A stretch of 64,000 nucleotides of DNA from Mycogone perniciosa (lineage: Eukaryota > Ascomycota > Sordariomycetes > Hypocreales > Hypocreaceae): NCBI GenBank assembly GCA_025331125.1, contig JAOALB010000115.1, positions 62,001 through 126,000 of the forward strand. The letters are read 5' to 3'. Positions 1 to 12,599 of this stretch are shown here, piece after piece. The stretch's first letter is position 1. Each line of letters starts with the position of its first letter. The notes beneath the pieces were generated by a model. It was given only the letters and a program-made list of their open reading frames with translations, did no database searches and was not told the origin of the DNA. The position numbers and the translations under genes were made by a program.

Positions 1-1128
1 GGCCACGCAGGCCACCGCCGTCCTGCGCCCCATGGCTCCGCATTGCGGTAGATGAAGAAGTTGGGGTGTTTGATTGAGTGGTGTTGAATCTTCTGTCACA
101 AGAAGCGCGTTCGCGTCTGTCTGTTGTGAAGGATAAGGGTCACGTGATTGCGTTTGATACTTGAGGCAAGCAAGTGGTCTGTACGTTTGAAGTCATAAAG
201 AAAGGCTCTTTTGAGGACAAGTTGAGAAAAAGATTATTCTACAAAAAAATGAAGTATATGGTTCTTTTTGTAGCCGTTGAAAAGTGTTAAAAGCAGGCTG
301 GTGAAGCAGACTGGTGAAGCTTGACCAAGATCTTGGAACATGCATAGTGGCGGACAGCAGCGTTGAATTGGAGCCAATCTAGTCAATGCATCTAATTAAG
401 ATCTTGAAATAGATGAGGTACTCGTTACTCGGTTGATTATTGTAATTTATGGAATAGGACAAAGAAGTGATTGTTGAGAATTGGTATTTAATACGGAGCA
501 TTGCGGACTCTCTGATGGAGCTTGGCTAGCCCTACCTATGCTGGAATACAGCAGCATGTTGGAGGATCTGAGAAAGAGGAAACTGTAAACACCTTACAAT
601 CCTCTGAATACTACTGATAATGCCTGTGACGTTTCTTTCTCTGTTGATTCGCAGATAATATTCCATAGATAGGTAACTTATGACTTATAGATGCATCTCT
701 CCGCGCGGCCCACTCACACGATCCGCTTCGGAACAACTTTTAGGCCTGGATCTGATAGAAAGTGGGAAGCTCTAAGCTCTATCCAACCACATCTGCAGCC
801 CAAAAACATCACAAATCTGTGGACATACCAGTACAGACGAGCCACGTCCCTGACCTCATGGGGCTCATTGCTTAGTTTGGAACCGTCTCGTCCGTTTCTC
901 CGCACATGGAGTCAAACCCCAAAACACCTTCTCGTAGCCTTGAGCGGCTGATTCATCTTCATCTCTTCGCTTTGTCGCTCTGTCCCTCCCTCAACCTCAC
1001 TAATACGGAGCTTTTAAGCCTCAGCCCTATCGTCAGCTCCGGCTGATCCGCCTGCCATTCGATATGGCTGCTCTCGGCCGCAGTATTAGGGTAAAGAAAG
1101 CGATCCATCACGAAGAATTGGTGCCCGA
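1..1128. other. left-edge non-coding stretch
   Basis: I see no supportable complete gene. On the minus strand an ATG near position 40 opens a frame that runs off the left edge, so the first exon of a minus-strand gene may begin here; this is too short to judge. A perfect TCACGTGA (bHLH-type E-box) lies at 140-147. The last few hundred bases probably hold the promoter and 5' UTR of the Tam41 gene that follows. Confidence 0.4.
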
Positions 1129-2768
1129 ATGCCGACTAACAGCATGTACAGGCCACTGCAGCCGCTCTCCCGCCGACAATTGCGCTTCGCAGCTCACGGT
1201 TTACGCCGTTCCTTGTATCCTCTCGTGCCGACCTTTGCTCAGGCTATGAGCGATTATCCTCCTCTTCCCCCTACTCCTTCTCTCACCTGCGATGGTATTC
1301 CGACTCGACGAACCCGGAACATGCCCGACAAGCCGATGGCCAGCATCCGAGTCAGCCGGCGTCTTCCTCGCCGACCGAATCCGAGCCCGATACAGTCATA
1401 TCTACAGCTCCTCGTCGCAAGGAGTCGGCCGGCGGCAAGTTCAATCTCTACGGCGATGACTGGGAAGACACAGTAGACTTCGCCATACAATCATTCGATG
1501 AGCTTCCACATCGCCTCTTTGGTGTAAACCAGCACATGATCATCAACTACGAGCTCAAAGAGGCCTTGCGGGTCATGTTGCGCCAGTTCAATGCGCCCAT
1601 TGTCTACTGCTTTGCGTACGGCTCAGGCGTGTTCCCTCAGGAGAACTCCAGTCGCAGCATCAGTGAGGCTGAATTCCGCGCAGTCCACCCCAAGCCGCCC
1701 GAAGCCCTAGTCAAGGCTCAAAAGGGTTCGCCCAAGATGATTGACTTCATCTTCGGTGTCACGCACACTCAGCACTGGCACTCTATCAACATGAAGCAAC
1801 ATCGTGATCACTACTCTAGCGTCGCTTCTCTGGGCTCAGGATTCGTCTCAAGGGTGCAGAACTGGGGCGCTGGTATCTACTTCAACCCATATATCGAGAT
1901 GAACGGGATGCTAATCAAGTACGGCGTTACGAGCATCGACAACCTAGTCAATGACTTGTCCACCTGGGATAACCTCTACCTAGCTGGGCGTCTCCAAAAA
2001 CCTGTGAAAATTCTTCGCGATCACCCTAGAGTTCGCCTGGCGAATCAACACAACCTCATTGCTGCTGTTCGCACTGCCCTCCTCCTCCTGCCTCCCAACT
2101 TCACCGAATCCGACCTCTATAGTACCATTGCCGGCCTCAGTTACCTCGGCGATCCACGCATGTCCCTCCCCACCGAGAATAAGAGCAAAGTTACCAACAT
2201 TGTCTCAAACAACATGGTTCACTTCCGTCGCCTCTATGCTCCGTTGATAAAGACTCTCCCCAACGTTGAATTCGTGGACCCTGTTCGGTTAAACGACGAA
2301 AACTGGATTCTCGACCCGGAAGCAAACACCAGACTACAACAAGACATGGATTTGGTGAAGCGTGGGAACATGGTTAGGCGCCTACCCAAAAACTTCCGAT
2401 CTCGGCTCTACTTCAGATACCAGAAGAAGTTCGGAATGCCACCAGACGAGTTCTCTGCAATGATGAAGGCGTCGTCAGATGGCGACTCGGCTGTTAAACG
2501 GCGGCAGGGAGGCGAATTTGAGAAACGCATTGCTTCAGATGACCCGGAGCAGTTACGGGCACTGACGCGCCAGGTTATCAAGCAGACGGTCAACTGGCCA
2601 AGCACCACGCAGAGTATCAAGGGCTTACTGATGGGAGGCTGGAGCCGATCAGCTCGATACCTGGGCGAGAAGATATCCAAGTGGAAGAAGGGCAAGAGTC
2701 AACAAAAGAAGACCGAAACCAAGGGTGAGCAAGGACGAGAGACCCGGCATAATGAGAAGTCGGATTGA
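1129..2768 (+). CDS. TAM41: mitochondrial CDP-diacylglycerol synthase Tam41
   Basis: Mitochondrial phosphatidate cytidylyltransferase of the Tam41/Mmp37 family. It makes CDP-diacylglycerol at the matrix side of the inner membrane for cardiolipin synthesis. The core reads without interruption in one frame from about 1243 to 2768. The family's nucleotidyltransferase signature is visible as FAYGSGVF followed by the acidic MIDFIFGV, and FGVNQH precedes the core. There is no in-frame ATG before 1536, yet clear family sequence lies upstream of it, so a 5' exon is required. The best model starts at ATG 1129 and removes a 44-bp intron, 1199-1242 (GTTTAC...TTTGCTCAG). It joins in phase and gives an Arg/Leu-rich, mitochondrial-type N-terminus. 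The short intron and weak donor make this exon tentative. The C-terminus is rich in Lys/Glu. Confidence 0.85.
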
Positions 2769-5700
2769 GCTATTGGGATTCCGACCAAGCGGCGACATCG
2801 ATGATCAATCAGCCCGACTGATTATAACGATCATTTCATTTTGTACAACGCTACCAAAACAATCTGCCCCGCGACAGCGATGACGGAAGAGCATCCAATG
2901 TCTGTCGCTCACATTTCCCTTTCCTTCGTACATAATGTTGCATCTACCTATGGAGTACATTCGCATAGAATAGAACTGGGCACGCGGACAAGGACGGCCG
3001 AACTCATGGAGAAACAGGACACGGCTCGTGCTGGAACAGGGGGAAAACAGGTGTGGCCATTCCGTATTCTGGTATTGACTAGGCGGCGCTTTGAGTCTTT
3101 ATTGGGTGTTTCGGGATATGATAGACGACGGGAAGCGTGTTTTGATAGCTTGATACCTGGTGTGGGTGATGAATAAGGTGACCTTGGTGTGAAGCAAGAC
3201 CCGAACAAGCCAGCACATTTCATCCTTTCGTAAACGGGCGCAGTCTTGCACGTACCTTACGAGTTGGTTCCGAAATAGCTGTCCTATGGGGCCTGCAAGC
3301 CGTCGAACGTGGTGCCTTGTCTACCAGGACTTGTATTATTTTCACCTCTGCATCAGCGTCTCCGAGACTCCGAGGATAGTTGGTTGCGGTATCTGTGACG
3401 GTATTCAGAGAATTTGGATGTCGAATGTTTACATCATTATGCAAACATAGAATGCGGCTTTGTTGGTGATGAGGACATGACAAAGACGAAGAATGGCATC
3501 AGCGGATCGAGATCGCCAACCCTGGGAGTATGCCGTGGGCTCGTGTTGGGCTAATATACAATATTCGGCCTGTGGAAAATATTAGAAGTAGTAACGCCCG
3601 TTGCTGCAAGATAAAGAGCCATTATCGTCGACGACCACATGGGTATTGTTGCAACGATGGAGCGGGAGGTATTATTGCAGATTCATAAGCAACTCCGATG
3701 AAACCTCGTGTTGAGAGTTGTTCGTGTCAATCCTCCCAGCTGCAGCCGCAACATCATGTTCAATGACGACAGAGGAAACGGAGACGAAGAGTCAAGTGTT
3801 TACAGGGGAGGAATCTCTAGGAATGCGTATCCGGATAGCTACCGGCGCCCGCAGCACATAACCCGATGACAGCTGGTGGTTATTATCCGGTGACAGGATA
3901 GACAGAACAATAATCGTCCTGTTATCTCGGCTATAAGTTGTTGTACTACTAGTAGTAGTATAGGATAGGGGCCACCGAATTGATCGTGTGCGAGTACTCG
4001 TAAGTCAAGAGACCCAGTCTTTCCCTCATATCCCTATCCCCCGGGGCTACTCTCTAACTCCGTAGTATCAGGCGATAAAGCATCGCGGGCTGAGCCATCA
4101 GCCTCATGAATCTCTCTCTTGGCATTCCATCATGGATCATAGGCAGCAGCAGCTTCTTGTCCTCCTTTAGATGCTCTAGCTTGATCGAGGTAACTGGATC
4201 AATAAACAACCACCACGTAGTGAGTTGGATGAGCCCTCTTCTTCCCTTCTTTATCTGCTGTACTATTGTTGATGGTCTCGATTCGGTCATCGCTTTCCTC
4301 GAACATCAATACTAAAGTATCATACATGCAGATACTCCGTAATATTACTCCTACCCGAATACCCGCCCGTTGGTGCCCTTGTCTCCACAGCTATCCATGC
4401 AATCACACCTTGCCTGGGTGACAGGGATAAACACGACTTTCGCCTACGAGTCAGGTCGATTTTCGTCCCGGTAATTTATACAATCACATACGAAATAATA
4501 CGGAGTAGTACATACTTGGTAGGAGGTTTAGATAGTGTGAAATTCCACCAAACACGCGGGACTGTGCGAGTCTGCGAGACTCACTTTTCAGCAAGGGCAA
4601 TTCCGACTTTTCGGGTATTTACTGTAGATTGCTCTGTAGATAAGTGCTGCAGTATACCTAACTCTTGCTTCTATTCTTTTTTATCTCAGCGTTTCACCTT
4701 GATTGTTAATAGATCTTCACTGATCTTCACGTTGTGTAACCTGACCTGATAGGGTAATCTTACTGTACAAGGCAAGGTACAGACGGATCAGTGTCGTCAT
4801 AGGCGGCTTCTGATACGATTCGTACTAGTAGCATGTACTCCGTAGTATTTGTACGTACGGAGTAGACTTGGAGTCTGTCAAAATTCGCATAGGCTGATGG
4901 CTATTATTCTAGAATCCGCTTTTCAGCGTGTAAATGGGAAAAAAGAAGGTCAGATTTTCACAGGCAACTTGGAGTGGGTGTATTATTAATATCCTTGATC
5001 CCTGGGCTCACAATGATTCAGGGGCTAGGACTCGTACTTCGTATACATCGAATTTGATCAAGCTACGAGTGCTCCGTACGGAGTACTACTACTAGATAAC
5101 ACCCATGCCCATCGAGTATAGTGCAAGGTCTCCCTCCATGAGTTCATGATACTTGTAGCAGTACCAGGATTCCGGCCCGAATCAATGAATCTCGAATTGC
5201 CATATGCAAAATTATTGGTACTAGCATCACCGAATTCGGAATATTGACAAGGGGTGGCGGTCCAAGTCGACTAAACCGGCTCCCAATTCGGCTTAGACAG
5301 ATCCAGAAACACTTTATTGAGTTGCTAGGCCTATAGTCAATATGAAACATGCCCAGGATTTCGGGAAACTAGACGAAAAAAAAAGATGGTGGAAAATAGA
5401 CCCAATAATGCTCATTCGGTGCAAGTTTACTCCGTAGGCACTTGTGAATTGACGAAAAGACAGCCAAGTATCCCTGACTACTTCGCTTCGTAGTACGGAG
5501 TCGTATTAGTAGTATTAGCCGGCTCTCTTGGCCTGTTAACACGAGAGATCACGGCAACAATTCAGGATTATAGAGCGGGCCGTTGAACCTCTGGTCAATA
5601 TTCCCAACTTCTGTGGAACTTCTTGGTGGGTTGATGGAGAAAGGGATGGACCCTGATATTTCAAGGCCCATCAGACCTATCTTTAGTCGAAAGCCAACCG

Positions 5701-6012
5701 CAACAATCTGCCAAGAATGGGTACCCGTTGAGTGATGAAACGGCACCCCAGATCATGACCTATCGTTAGTAACTTGTTGTTTATTTAAGACGGGATACAT
5801 ACAAGGGGTGTACTCGTAGTTCGTCTTAGGATAGTATAAAGTAGGATCCTTCCTTCGACGATGGATTCGAGTTCCTTTGGATCGTTGCCTGGCATGTCGA
5901 CGTGAGCTTGAAGCCATCGTTGACGACATTCTTTTATTCCTTTCACTCGTTTTCACTCGCATTCACTCATTTCGCGTGTTTTCATTCTATCCACTCATTT
6001 ACAGTATCCACC
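2769..6012. other. gene-poor intergenic region with TACGGAGTA motif cluster
   Basis: This holds 3.2 kb without a convincing gene. Open frames are short, lack splice partners and resemble nothing. Six exact copies of TACGGAGTA or its complement lie at 4333-4341, 4499-4507, 4836-4844, 4856-4864, 5077-5085 and 5428-5436, often beside TACTAG/TAGTA runs. The region looks like decayed repeat or ordinary fungal intergenic DNA. The right end is CT-rich and is the probable promoter and 5' UTR of the GH71 gene. Confidence 0.6.
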
Positions 6013-7491
6013 ATGCGTTTCCTGAATCTGCTTAAGTTTTGCATGACGTCTGCCCTGGTGGCGACGTCCAGCGCTCTCGCAATCAATCGCACTAACACCA
6101 ATGTTGAGAAACGCGAGTGCACTAGACCTCTGGTCTTTGCACACTTCATTGTATGTACATCTCGACATACATGATGGCCTCTTTATTAACCGGAGCTTCA
6201 ACAGGTGGGCATTGTAGGTAGCCGTACGAGTCCCGCTGATTACGATGGCGATATGAAGTCTGCCAAAGACGCCGGCATCGATGCTTTTGCTCTCAACATC
6301 GGCACTGACTCTTACACCAACACCCAACTAAGCTACGCCTATGAATCTGCTGCCAAAAACGGCATGAAGGTTTTCATTTCCTTCGACTTCAACTGGCACG
6401 CGGTTACCGATGCCGTGTCGATTGGCAATCTGATTAAGACATACGCCACCAAGCCCGGTCAGCTCATGGTTGATGGAAAGCCCTTTGCCTCATCCTTCAT
6501 TGGCGATGGCCTCAACGTCGACGCTCTCCGAGCCGCTGCTGGCAACGTTTACTGGGCTCCCAACTGCCAGGCTAACACGGATCTGTCGCATATGGATAGT
6601 GCCTTCAACTGGGCCGCCTGGGACAGCAATGGCAACAACCAAGCACCCACCGCCAACCGCAAGGTGAGTGTCCAGGATGGCGACAAGGCTTACATCAATG
6701 CTCTTGAGGGCAAGCCATACGTCGCACCTATTTCGCCCTGGTTCTTTACCCATTATGGAACGGAAGTGAGCTATTCTAAGAATTTCCTTTTCCCGAGCGA
6801 CTTCCTGTGGTTCGACCGTTGGACCCAGATCCTTCAGTCGAGGCCGCGCTTCACCGAGATCATCACCTGGAATGACTATGGTGAGAGCCACTACGTTGGA
6901 CGCCTCGATAGCCCCCATAGCGACGACGGCGCCTCTAAATGGGTGAATGGCATGCCTCACACCGGATGGCTCGATATGGCCAAGCCCTTCATCGCCGCTT
7001 ATCATGCCGGTGCCTCTGACCCCACGCCCTATGTCACCGAGGACAAGGTCGTCTACTGGTTCCGTCCGACGATGTCTTCCTTGAACTGCGATGCCACCGA
7101 TAACACCATGGGCGATGCCAACAACTCCAGCGGCCTCTACTTCAAGGGCCGTCCTAACGGCTGGCAGACCCTCCAAGACAAGGTCTTCATCGTCACTCTC
7201 CTCACCAAGCCTGGCACCCTCTCCGTCACCGTTGGTGGAGTTACTCAGACCTTCCAGGCCCCTGCTGGTGCTAGCAAATTCTCCGTCAACATGGCCCCTG
7301 GTCAAGTGACCTTCAGCGTTAATGGCATCTCTGGCAATGCCGGCATGGATATCCTCAACTACTGCCCCTGCGGCATCTACAACTTCAACGCCTACGTTGG
7401 CACCATCCCGGCAGGCGCACCAGACCAGCTCCAGCCTGCAGGTTATGCTGGAATGTACAACGGCCTGAAGGCGGATTGTCCTATCAGGTAA
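6013..7491 (+). CDS. secreted GH71 alpha-1,3-glucanase (mutanase)
   Basis: Predicted endo-alpha-1,3-glucanase of glycoside hydrolase family 71. The family hydrolyses alpha-1,3-glucan in fungal cell walls, in wall remodelling, autolysis or attack on other fungi. Two exons, 6013-6150 and 6205-7491, flank a 54-bp intron (GTATGT...TTCAACAG); the product is 474 aa. The ATG sits in a CCACC context and opens a hydrophobic signal peptide ending near Ala23, followed by a short stretch ending in KR, a possible Kex2 site. GH71 hallmarks are PLVFAHFIVG spanning the exon junction, YDGDMKSAKDAGIDAFALNIG, VFISFDFNW and EIITWNDYGESHYVG. After the catalytic part the chain carries a cysteine-containing C-terminal region. 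A possible second intron after 7488 would replace the last residues; I kept the simpler stop. The gene is convergent with the next one. Confidence 0.9.
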
Positions 7492-7946
7492 TAGCTGAAC
7501 CTGGCTAGGAGGACTGCTGATGTCTCTGAGGCTTTCTCTACAGATCTTTAAGGGATGGCCTTGACCTTTCAAGTAGACAGGCTACGATACAAAAAGGTGG
7601 CAATTTTTTAAAGCTTGTATATATTTAATTTTCAACGCTATCTGCGAATGGTCGGATACCCTATTAGCAAGGCACTTATGTACACGATAATCAATCACAG
7701 TGCTGTACACGCTTTGCCTCTCAGGCCCTCTAGGCTGATTCCAATCTTGCCCTAAATGAACCTGCTATTTACTCACTTGACCGATTTCTCCTCCTCTATC
7801 CCTGTAAACTCTCACTGAAGCGTGGCCAGTAGGTTGTCGTGCTCTCGGTGCGATAGGCAGCTCACACCATAGCCGAGAAGAAGCAGAAGGAAAACAACCC
7901 TGATTAAAGTGAGGAGAATGAGATTGGAAAGAAGGACAGCTCCACG
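7492..7946. other. convergent 3' flanks
   Basis: This is the short space between two genes that end toward each other, most likely two 3' UTRs. It contains an A/T-rich stretch near 7600-7640. I see no gene or RNA in it. Confidence 0.5.
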
Positions 7947-8762
7947 TCAAACATCTCCCCTGAGGAACACTGATGCGACATGTCCTTGACACTCTCGGCC
8001 TCTGTTCGTGGACTTTTTCGTCTTATTGGTCTCTCCCAGATCGATCGCTTGTGGCTGCTCCTCTCCCTTTGGCCATGGCCACCATCCTTCCAGTGGCTTG
8101 TCATGGGTGATCAAATTGAAGTTCTTCTCGGGTTCGTTTGCATAAAAGCCGTAGATGAGCCGTTCCTCCCAATCCCAGGCTTGAGCCATGTAAACATTAC
8201 CCAGCGACAGATCTTCCACTTTGAATTTCTCTACCGCGCGAATATCTCGTCCGAAAATTAGCAGATTGGCAACCCATTGCGGCTCACCACTGGCCGACGA
8301 GGAGTCTACAAGTCTCCAACGACGACCTGGGGTGACGGGATATCGAGTAGATTCGGAATCCTCATTTTGAATGGGCGACTCAAAACAGTAAATATAGCCC
8401 CTTCGTCTTTTTGCGTTGGCTGCGGTGAAGTGTAAACCTCCCTTCATCAGGCGTGGCACGTTTCTAGCGTTGATTTCCAGACGGCCTCTCCACACTTGGT
8501 CAGGGGTGTTTTCGGCGTTAATGTTGTGAAGGAGCCCCAGGCAGACGTTGAAGCTGCGGTTTTGCCAGTTCTTGGGACACTCTGAATCTGAATACGAGTT
8601 TGAGATTAGTGGTGAACTCTATGTACTCTGGGGGTTGACATCAGCATTACCTTCAAGTAATGAGGCAGACGAGGTACTGTCTTTGCTGTGGTCCACTGCC
8701 TCCATTGGTAGCAAGGGTTGCTCTTGGGCAGCTGCCGGAGGCATCATTGATGGGAAAGCCAT
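7947..8762 (-). CDS. hypothetical protein, two exons
   Basis: I do not recognise this 250-aa protein. Exons are 8762-8651 and 8587-7947, with a 63-bp intron (GTAATG...GTATTCAG) that joins in phase. The N-terminal 37 residues are low-complexity, rich in Ala, Pro and Met. The second exon looks like a compact soluble domain rich in Trp, Arg and aromatic residues, with RRWRLVDSSSASGEPQWVAN and WDWEERLIYGFYANEPEKNF as its most distinctive stretches. I see no signal peptide and no membrane segment. Spliceability, start context and protein-like composition argue that it is real. The function is unknown, and its position between a glucanase and a transporter gives no strong hint. Confidence 0.6.
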
Positions 8763-9398
8763 GTTTTCAATGGGGTCACACTGAACAATGATTATGAGTG
8801 ATGCTCGTGTTGCAAAGTTGGAATGAGTTGATGGATCTTGATGCTTAGTGTCCGAAAAACCTGGACATGGCAAAACGTATCCCTAGGGGAGGGTAGGCAG
8901 AAATATATACCCATCACAAACCAAGGTTTAAGTTAAGGATATTGCGGTCCCTGCATGGCGAGAGTAAAAGAGTGGTTGTAAAAAACTACTATGAGTCTTA
9001 CGGATCGCCATGTTTGCCTTCAGTAACTCTAACCTTTTTTTATCCACCAACTGCAACTGCACGGAGTAATCCACTTTCGGGATCAGCCATTCTGCCAACA
9101 TTCATGCAGTCTACAATTTTATTCCATATACCGAACTCGGGCGAATATGCTGGTAATAGTGGTCCCTAGAGTCATCGTGAACCTATTACATATCTAGTGC
9201 AGTCGCTAAGTCAAGTAATTTTATCCTAATCACTGAGCCAATCAGCCAACAATGAAAGCTGGAATTGGCTTGATTGACGTGACGGCTGCGCTGCACATAT
9301 CGACATTGTCGTATCTTCAAGTATATCATCATATTTAACACTTATAAAATGTACTTTGGATGTGATCCAAGGCTCTAAAACCTTTGAACTCCTGTTCT
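8763..9398. other. intergenic space
   Basis: It probably holds the promoter of the minus-strand hypothetical gene and the 3' UTR of the transporter gene. No open frame here has splice or homology support. Confidence 0.5.
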
Positions 9399-11067
9399 CT
9401 ATGTGTCGTTGTGACCCGTGGCTACTCCCCAAACGTACGCCGCCCATGCTCCCAAAAGCAAGATGATAGTGGCGACGAAGCACGAGAGACTGAACTTCTT
9501 GTTCCAGTCATGGCTTTCCCCCTCTTCAAAGTCCTCCTTTAGAGCATTGATGACTTCGCCCTTGGCAATTCTCTTCTTTCTGGTCCATTGGAGCCTACCC
9601 ATGATAGGGCTATAGAAGCCAATTCCGACCATCATCATGCCTACCACCACGGATCCTATGGCGAGGACCACGTAGAGAATAACCACTTGATCGTAGCTAT
9701 CATGGTTGCGGTCTTGAACCACGCCCGCGATGATTCCTATGATGATTGACATGCTGTTGTTGATGGCGATTTTGATGGCATAACCAGAGCCGAAAACCTC
9801 CTGATACCACATGCTCGTGCGGATACTGTCGATAATGACCGTGGGACCCAGTGAAGTGGCAAAGGCGTAAATGCCAAAGCTCGCTGCGGTTCCTCCAATC
9901 GTCGGGCCCCAGGTAGCCAGGGTCATCGAGAGTAACATTCCAAGGCCACAAACTAGCATGATAGTAAGTCGTTGGCCCAGTATATCGATGAAGATACCTA
10001 AGACTGGGACCAGGAAAAACCCAAGGTACTGCGACATGGCGGAATACCATCCTGCAGTGGCAGCTGAGACATTGAAACGCTTTTGGGCGAACTCAGTCGC
10101 GTTTGACGAAAAGACACTTGCGATGGTCGTCTGGAAAAGCGAGAACAAAACCACGAGCCAGAACGGCCAAGGCAGACGAAGCATTTTCGTGATCTCAAAC
10201 TTCTTGTTCTTCTCCGTCAGCTTCTCGCCGGTGGCTGGATCGTTGGTACTAGCATAGTGCCTTTCGCAGTACCTGGTAAACGCCCAGAACACCAAAGTAG
10301 CGACATTGGTGAAGAGGTTCATGAAAACGGCACACCAATACACCCAACTGAAGTTACCCGTCCTGTCCGCTATCACGTTGGCGGTGGCTTGGCCAACAAA
10401 GCTGCCAATCTTGCCGAGGCCTAATTCGAAGCCCAGAGTTGAAGCAAAGCCATTGGAGGGGGCGAACCAAGAGGAGAAGACCTTGTACTGGGCACATTGT
10501 GTAGCGACGTCGCCTAGAGCTTGGACGACTGAGCCAAAGATCATGAACTTGTAGTTTCGGACTTGAGTAGCGGCGGCAATGAGAATGGCGCCGACACTGT
10601 AGATGGCATTGCCCCAGAGCATTGCGTCTAGGGACGAATTATAAGTAAAGCGCTGCCACCAGAGGAGACCAAAGAGGCGGGGGAGATGACATACTGGCAC
10701 CTCCAATTCGGTCCGTGACGATACCGCTGACTAGGATCAGGGCTGTCTTGATGAAGTTCTCACTAGAATCTAATACAGCATACTGAGCATTGTTGATATG
10801 CAGTTGCTTGCAAGAGGGCCAGCAAGGTGAGACTAAACAGCAGAGGGATACAGTACTGACCTTCTTCAGAGTACTCTTCATGGCACCCGTTACGCCGCTA
10901 CTCCAATGAGAGCCAAAGCCGACCAGACTGACGAGGACAGCTGAGAGTATCTTCATACTCATTGGGATGTCGCGCCGGCGGGCATCTTCAGACTCGGACC
11001 TAGAGTCCATGCCATCGTCGACGGTCTCACCGACAACGGCATGGGTGTTCTTCTCATCTTCGCCCAT
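9399..11067 (-). CDS. MFS transporter, MFSD1-like
   Basis: This 515-aa polytopic membrane protein belongs to the major facilitator superfamily and most resembles the MFSD1-like group, whose animal members are lysosomal; a vacuolar site in this fungus is inference. Three exons are 11067-10861, 10806-10695 and 10627-9399, with introns of 54 bp (GTCAGT...TTGCAAG) and 67 bp (GTATGT...CCCTAG), both phase-consistent. A charged cytosolic N-terminus is followed by about twelve hydrophobic segments. The loop GKIGSFVGQATANVIADRTG and the block around TKMLRLPWPFWLVVLFSLFQ are characteristic of the group. The C-terminal half is divided by a charged loop, RLQWTRKKRIAKGE. The substrate cannot be told from sequence; the homologous animal protein exports dipeptides. 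Confidence 0.85.
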
Positions 11068-12599
11068 TATATATGATGCCCTTTTGAGTATACGGAACGA
11101 GGTCGAAAACGTGACCCAAGACGGGGAGAAACCGAAGCAACAACCATGACGGCACAGAAGGGGGAGAGGCGAGCATTTGTAGAGGAGACGAAGGATTGAG
11201 CAGGGATCTAATCTGATTGATAAACTGATTGATAAAGTTGACTGAAAGGAGGTGTTGTGGATTATACTAGCAGACTGGGCCAATGATTGAAACTGTGTAG
11301 ATGGGCTCGTTCGACCGCTTCCACGTTTTGCACGTTTTTAACGCATGTCATATGCCGCGCGCCAAGGCGACCTAGACAGGGGATGCGGAAACATGAATTC
11401 AATAACCGACGGAAGTTGACCGATGATCGGAATGACATAAGTACGAGTACTTCATACAATCGAAATGAGTGTTATAAATAATCAAGCGAGTGGCAAAAAA
11501 AAGAGGGACCGGAAAAGATACATATCTCATCAGACAGAGGATTAGGAGCTTTTACTATTACGTTGCATTGAAATATAAATACCAGCTGGAGAGAAGCTAT
11601 TTATCGTAATGACAGTAATCTATTGCAACCACGGTAATATAGGGCAATCGGAACTAATAACAAAAGTCAGTGAGCCCCCTAGTGTTCGGCATAGGGTCCA
11701 TCAGACGGCATGAACTCTTGGTTCCTTTGCCTGGATTGTGGTGTTTAGCCGTGGATCCTATTACAGGATTCTCTTTTCGAACCTTTTATCCTGTTTCTAG
11801 CTGCTAGCGCCCGGTCGGTCCCGATTTAATGGTCACTGCTCCGTACATAATCCGTACATGTTCTTTAATCTGGCTGGATATTAAACATCCTAGCCTTGAG
11901 TTTATCGTAAGTCTTCGCATTTAAATTACATACGGTCTCTTACTTACCAATTGAATGGCCCACAAAGGCAGTAGACACGCCTTGATTGCCCAGAATCCAG
12001 TACTTGAGTCTGCTCAATAATATGTGGTCCTACTTATGGCCAGAGACTCGAGCCCGGCATCCGTTTTCCGAACAGGTGGGCACGGTTCCACTAATATGGT
12101 CCAACTCCACACATTACGGCTTCTGCATCCACGTGTTTTGTATCCGAAACATTTCCAGACGAGGCAAAAGGGTCTTTTAGCTGCGCCGTGGAAAGCGGCC
12201 TGAGTACGGAGTACCTAGCCGTGTAAAACATTAGAACACCAGCTTCTATAGTGCCTATTACAAGATTCGAGACCACTATGATTACGTGAATGCAAGCTCT
12301 TTGAGATGCGATTCGTGCCTGACCGAAAGCCTTGCATTACACATCTCTGGTTCATGTAGGGTGTAAGGAATCGTACATTCATACTCAGATAAAGGTCCTA
12401 CTAATGTCACCAACAAGAGACCCAACTATGGCTTTCCAATGTGTGTAGCTTTTGAAAAGACAATTGATATGTATTTACTAACTAGATACAAAATCTGGTA
12501 GTAACCCAATTGGTCGACAGCTCAGCTTTTCACACGGAGGAGTAGATCCTGTCGCTTCCGTGATCTCCTGCCGATCATACCTCATCACTAATGTAGATC
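11068..12599. other. intergenic region
   Basis: This is 1.5 kb without a supportable gene. The left part is the promoter side of the transporter gene. One exact TACGGAGTA lies at 12205-12213. No repeat array, RNA gene or spliceable frame was found. Confidence 0.5.

Noticed and set aside
2841..3483. Overlapping frames of 87-111 codons downstream of Tam41
   Set aside because: No splice logic, no conserved motifs, and they lie in the 3' flank.
6490..7572. Long open frame antisense to the GH71 gene (360 codons)
   Set aside because: It is the mirror of a GC-rich coding exon; its product has no recognisable features and the sense frame is clearly GH71.
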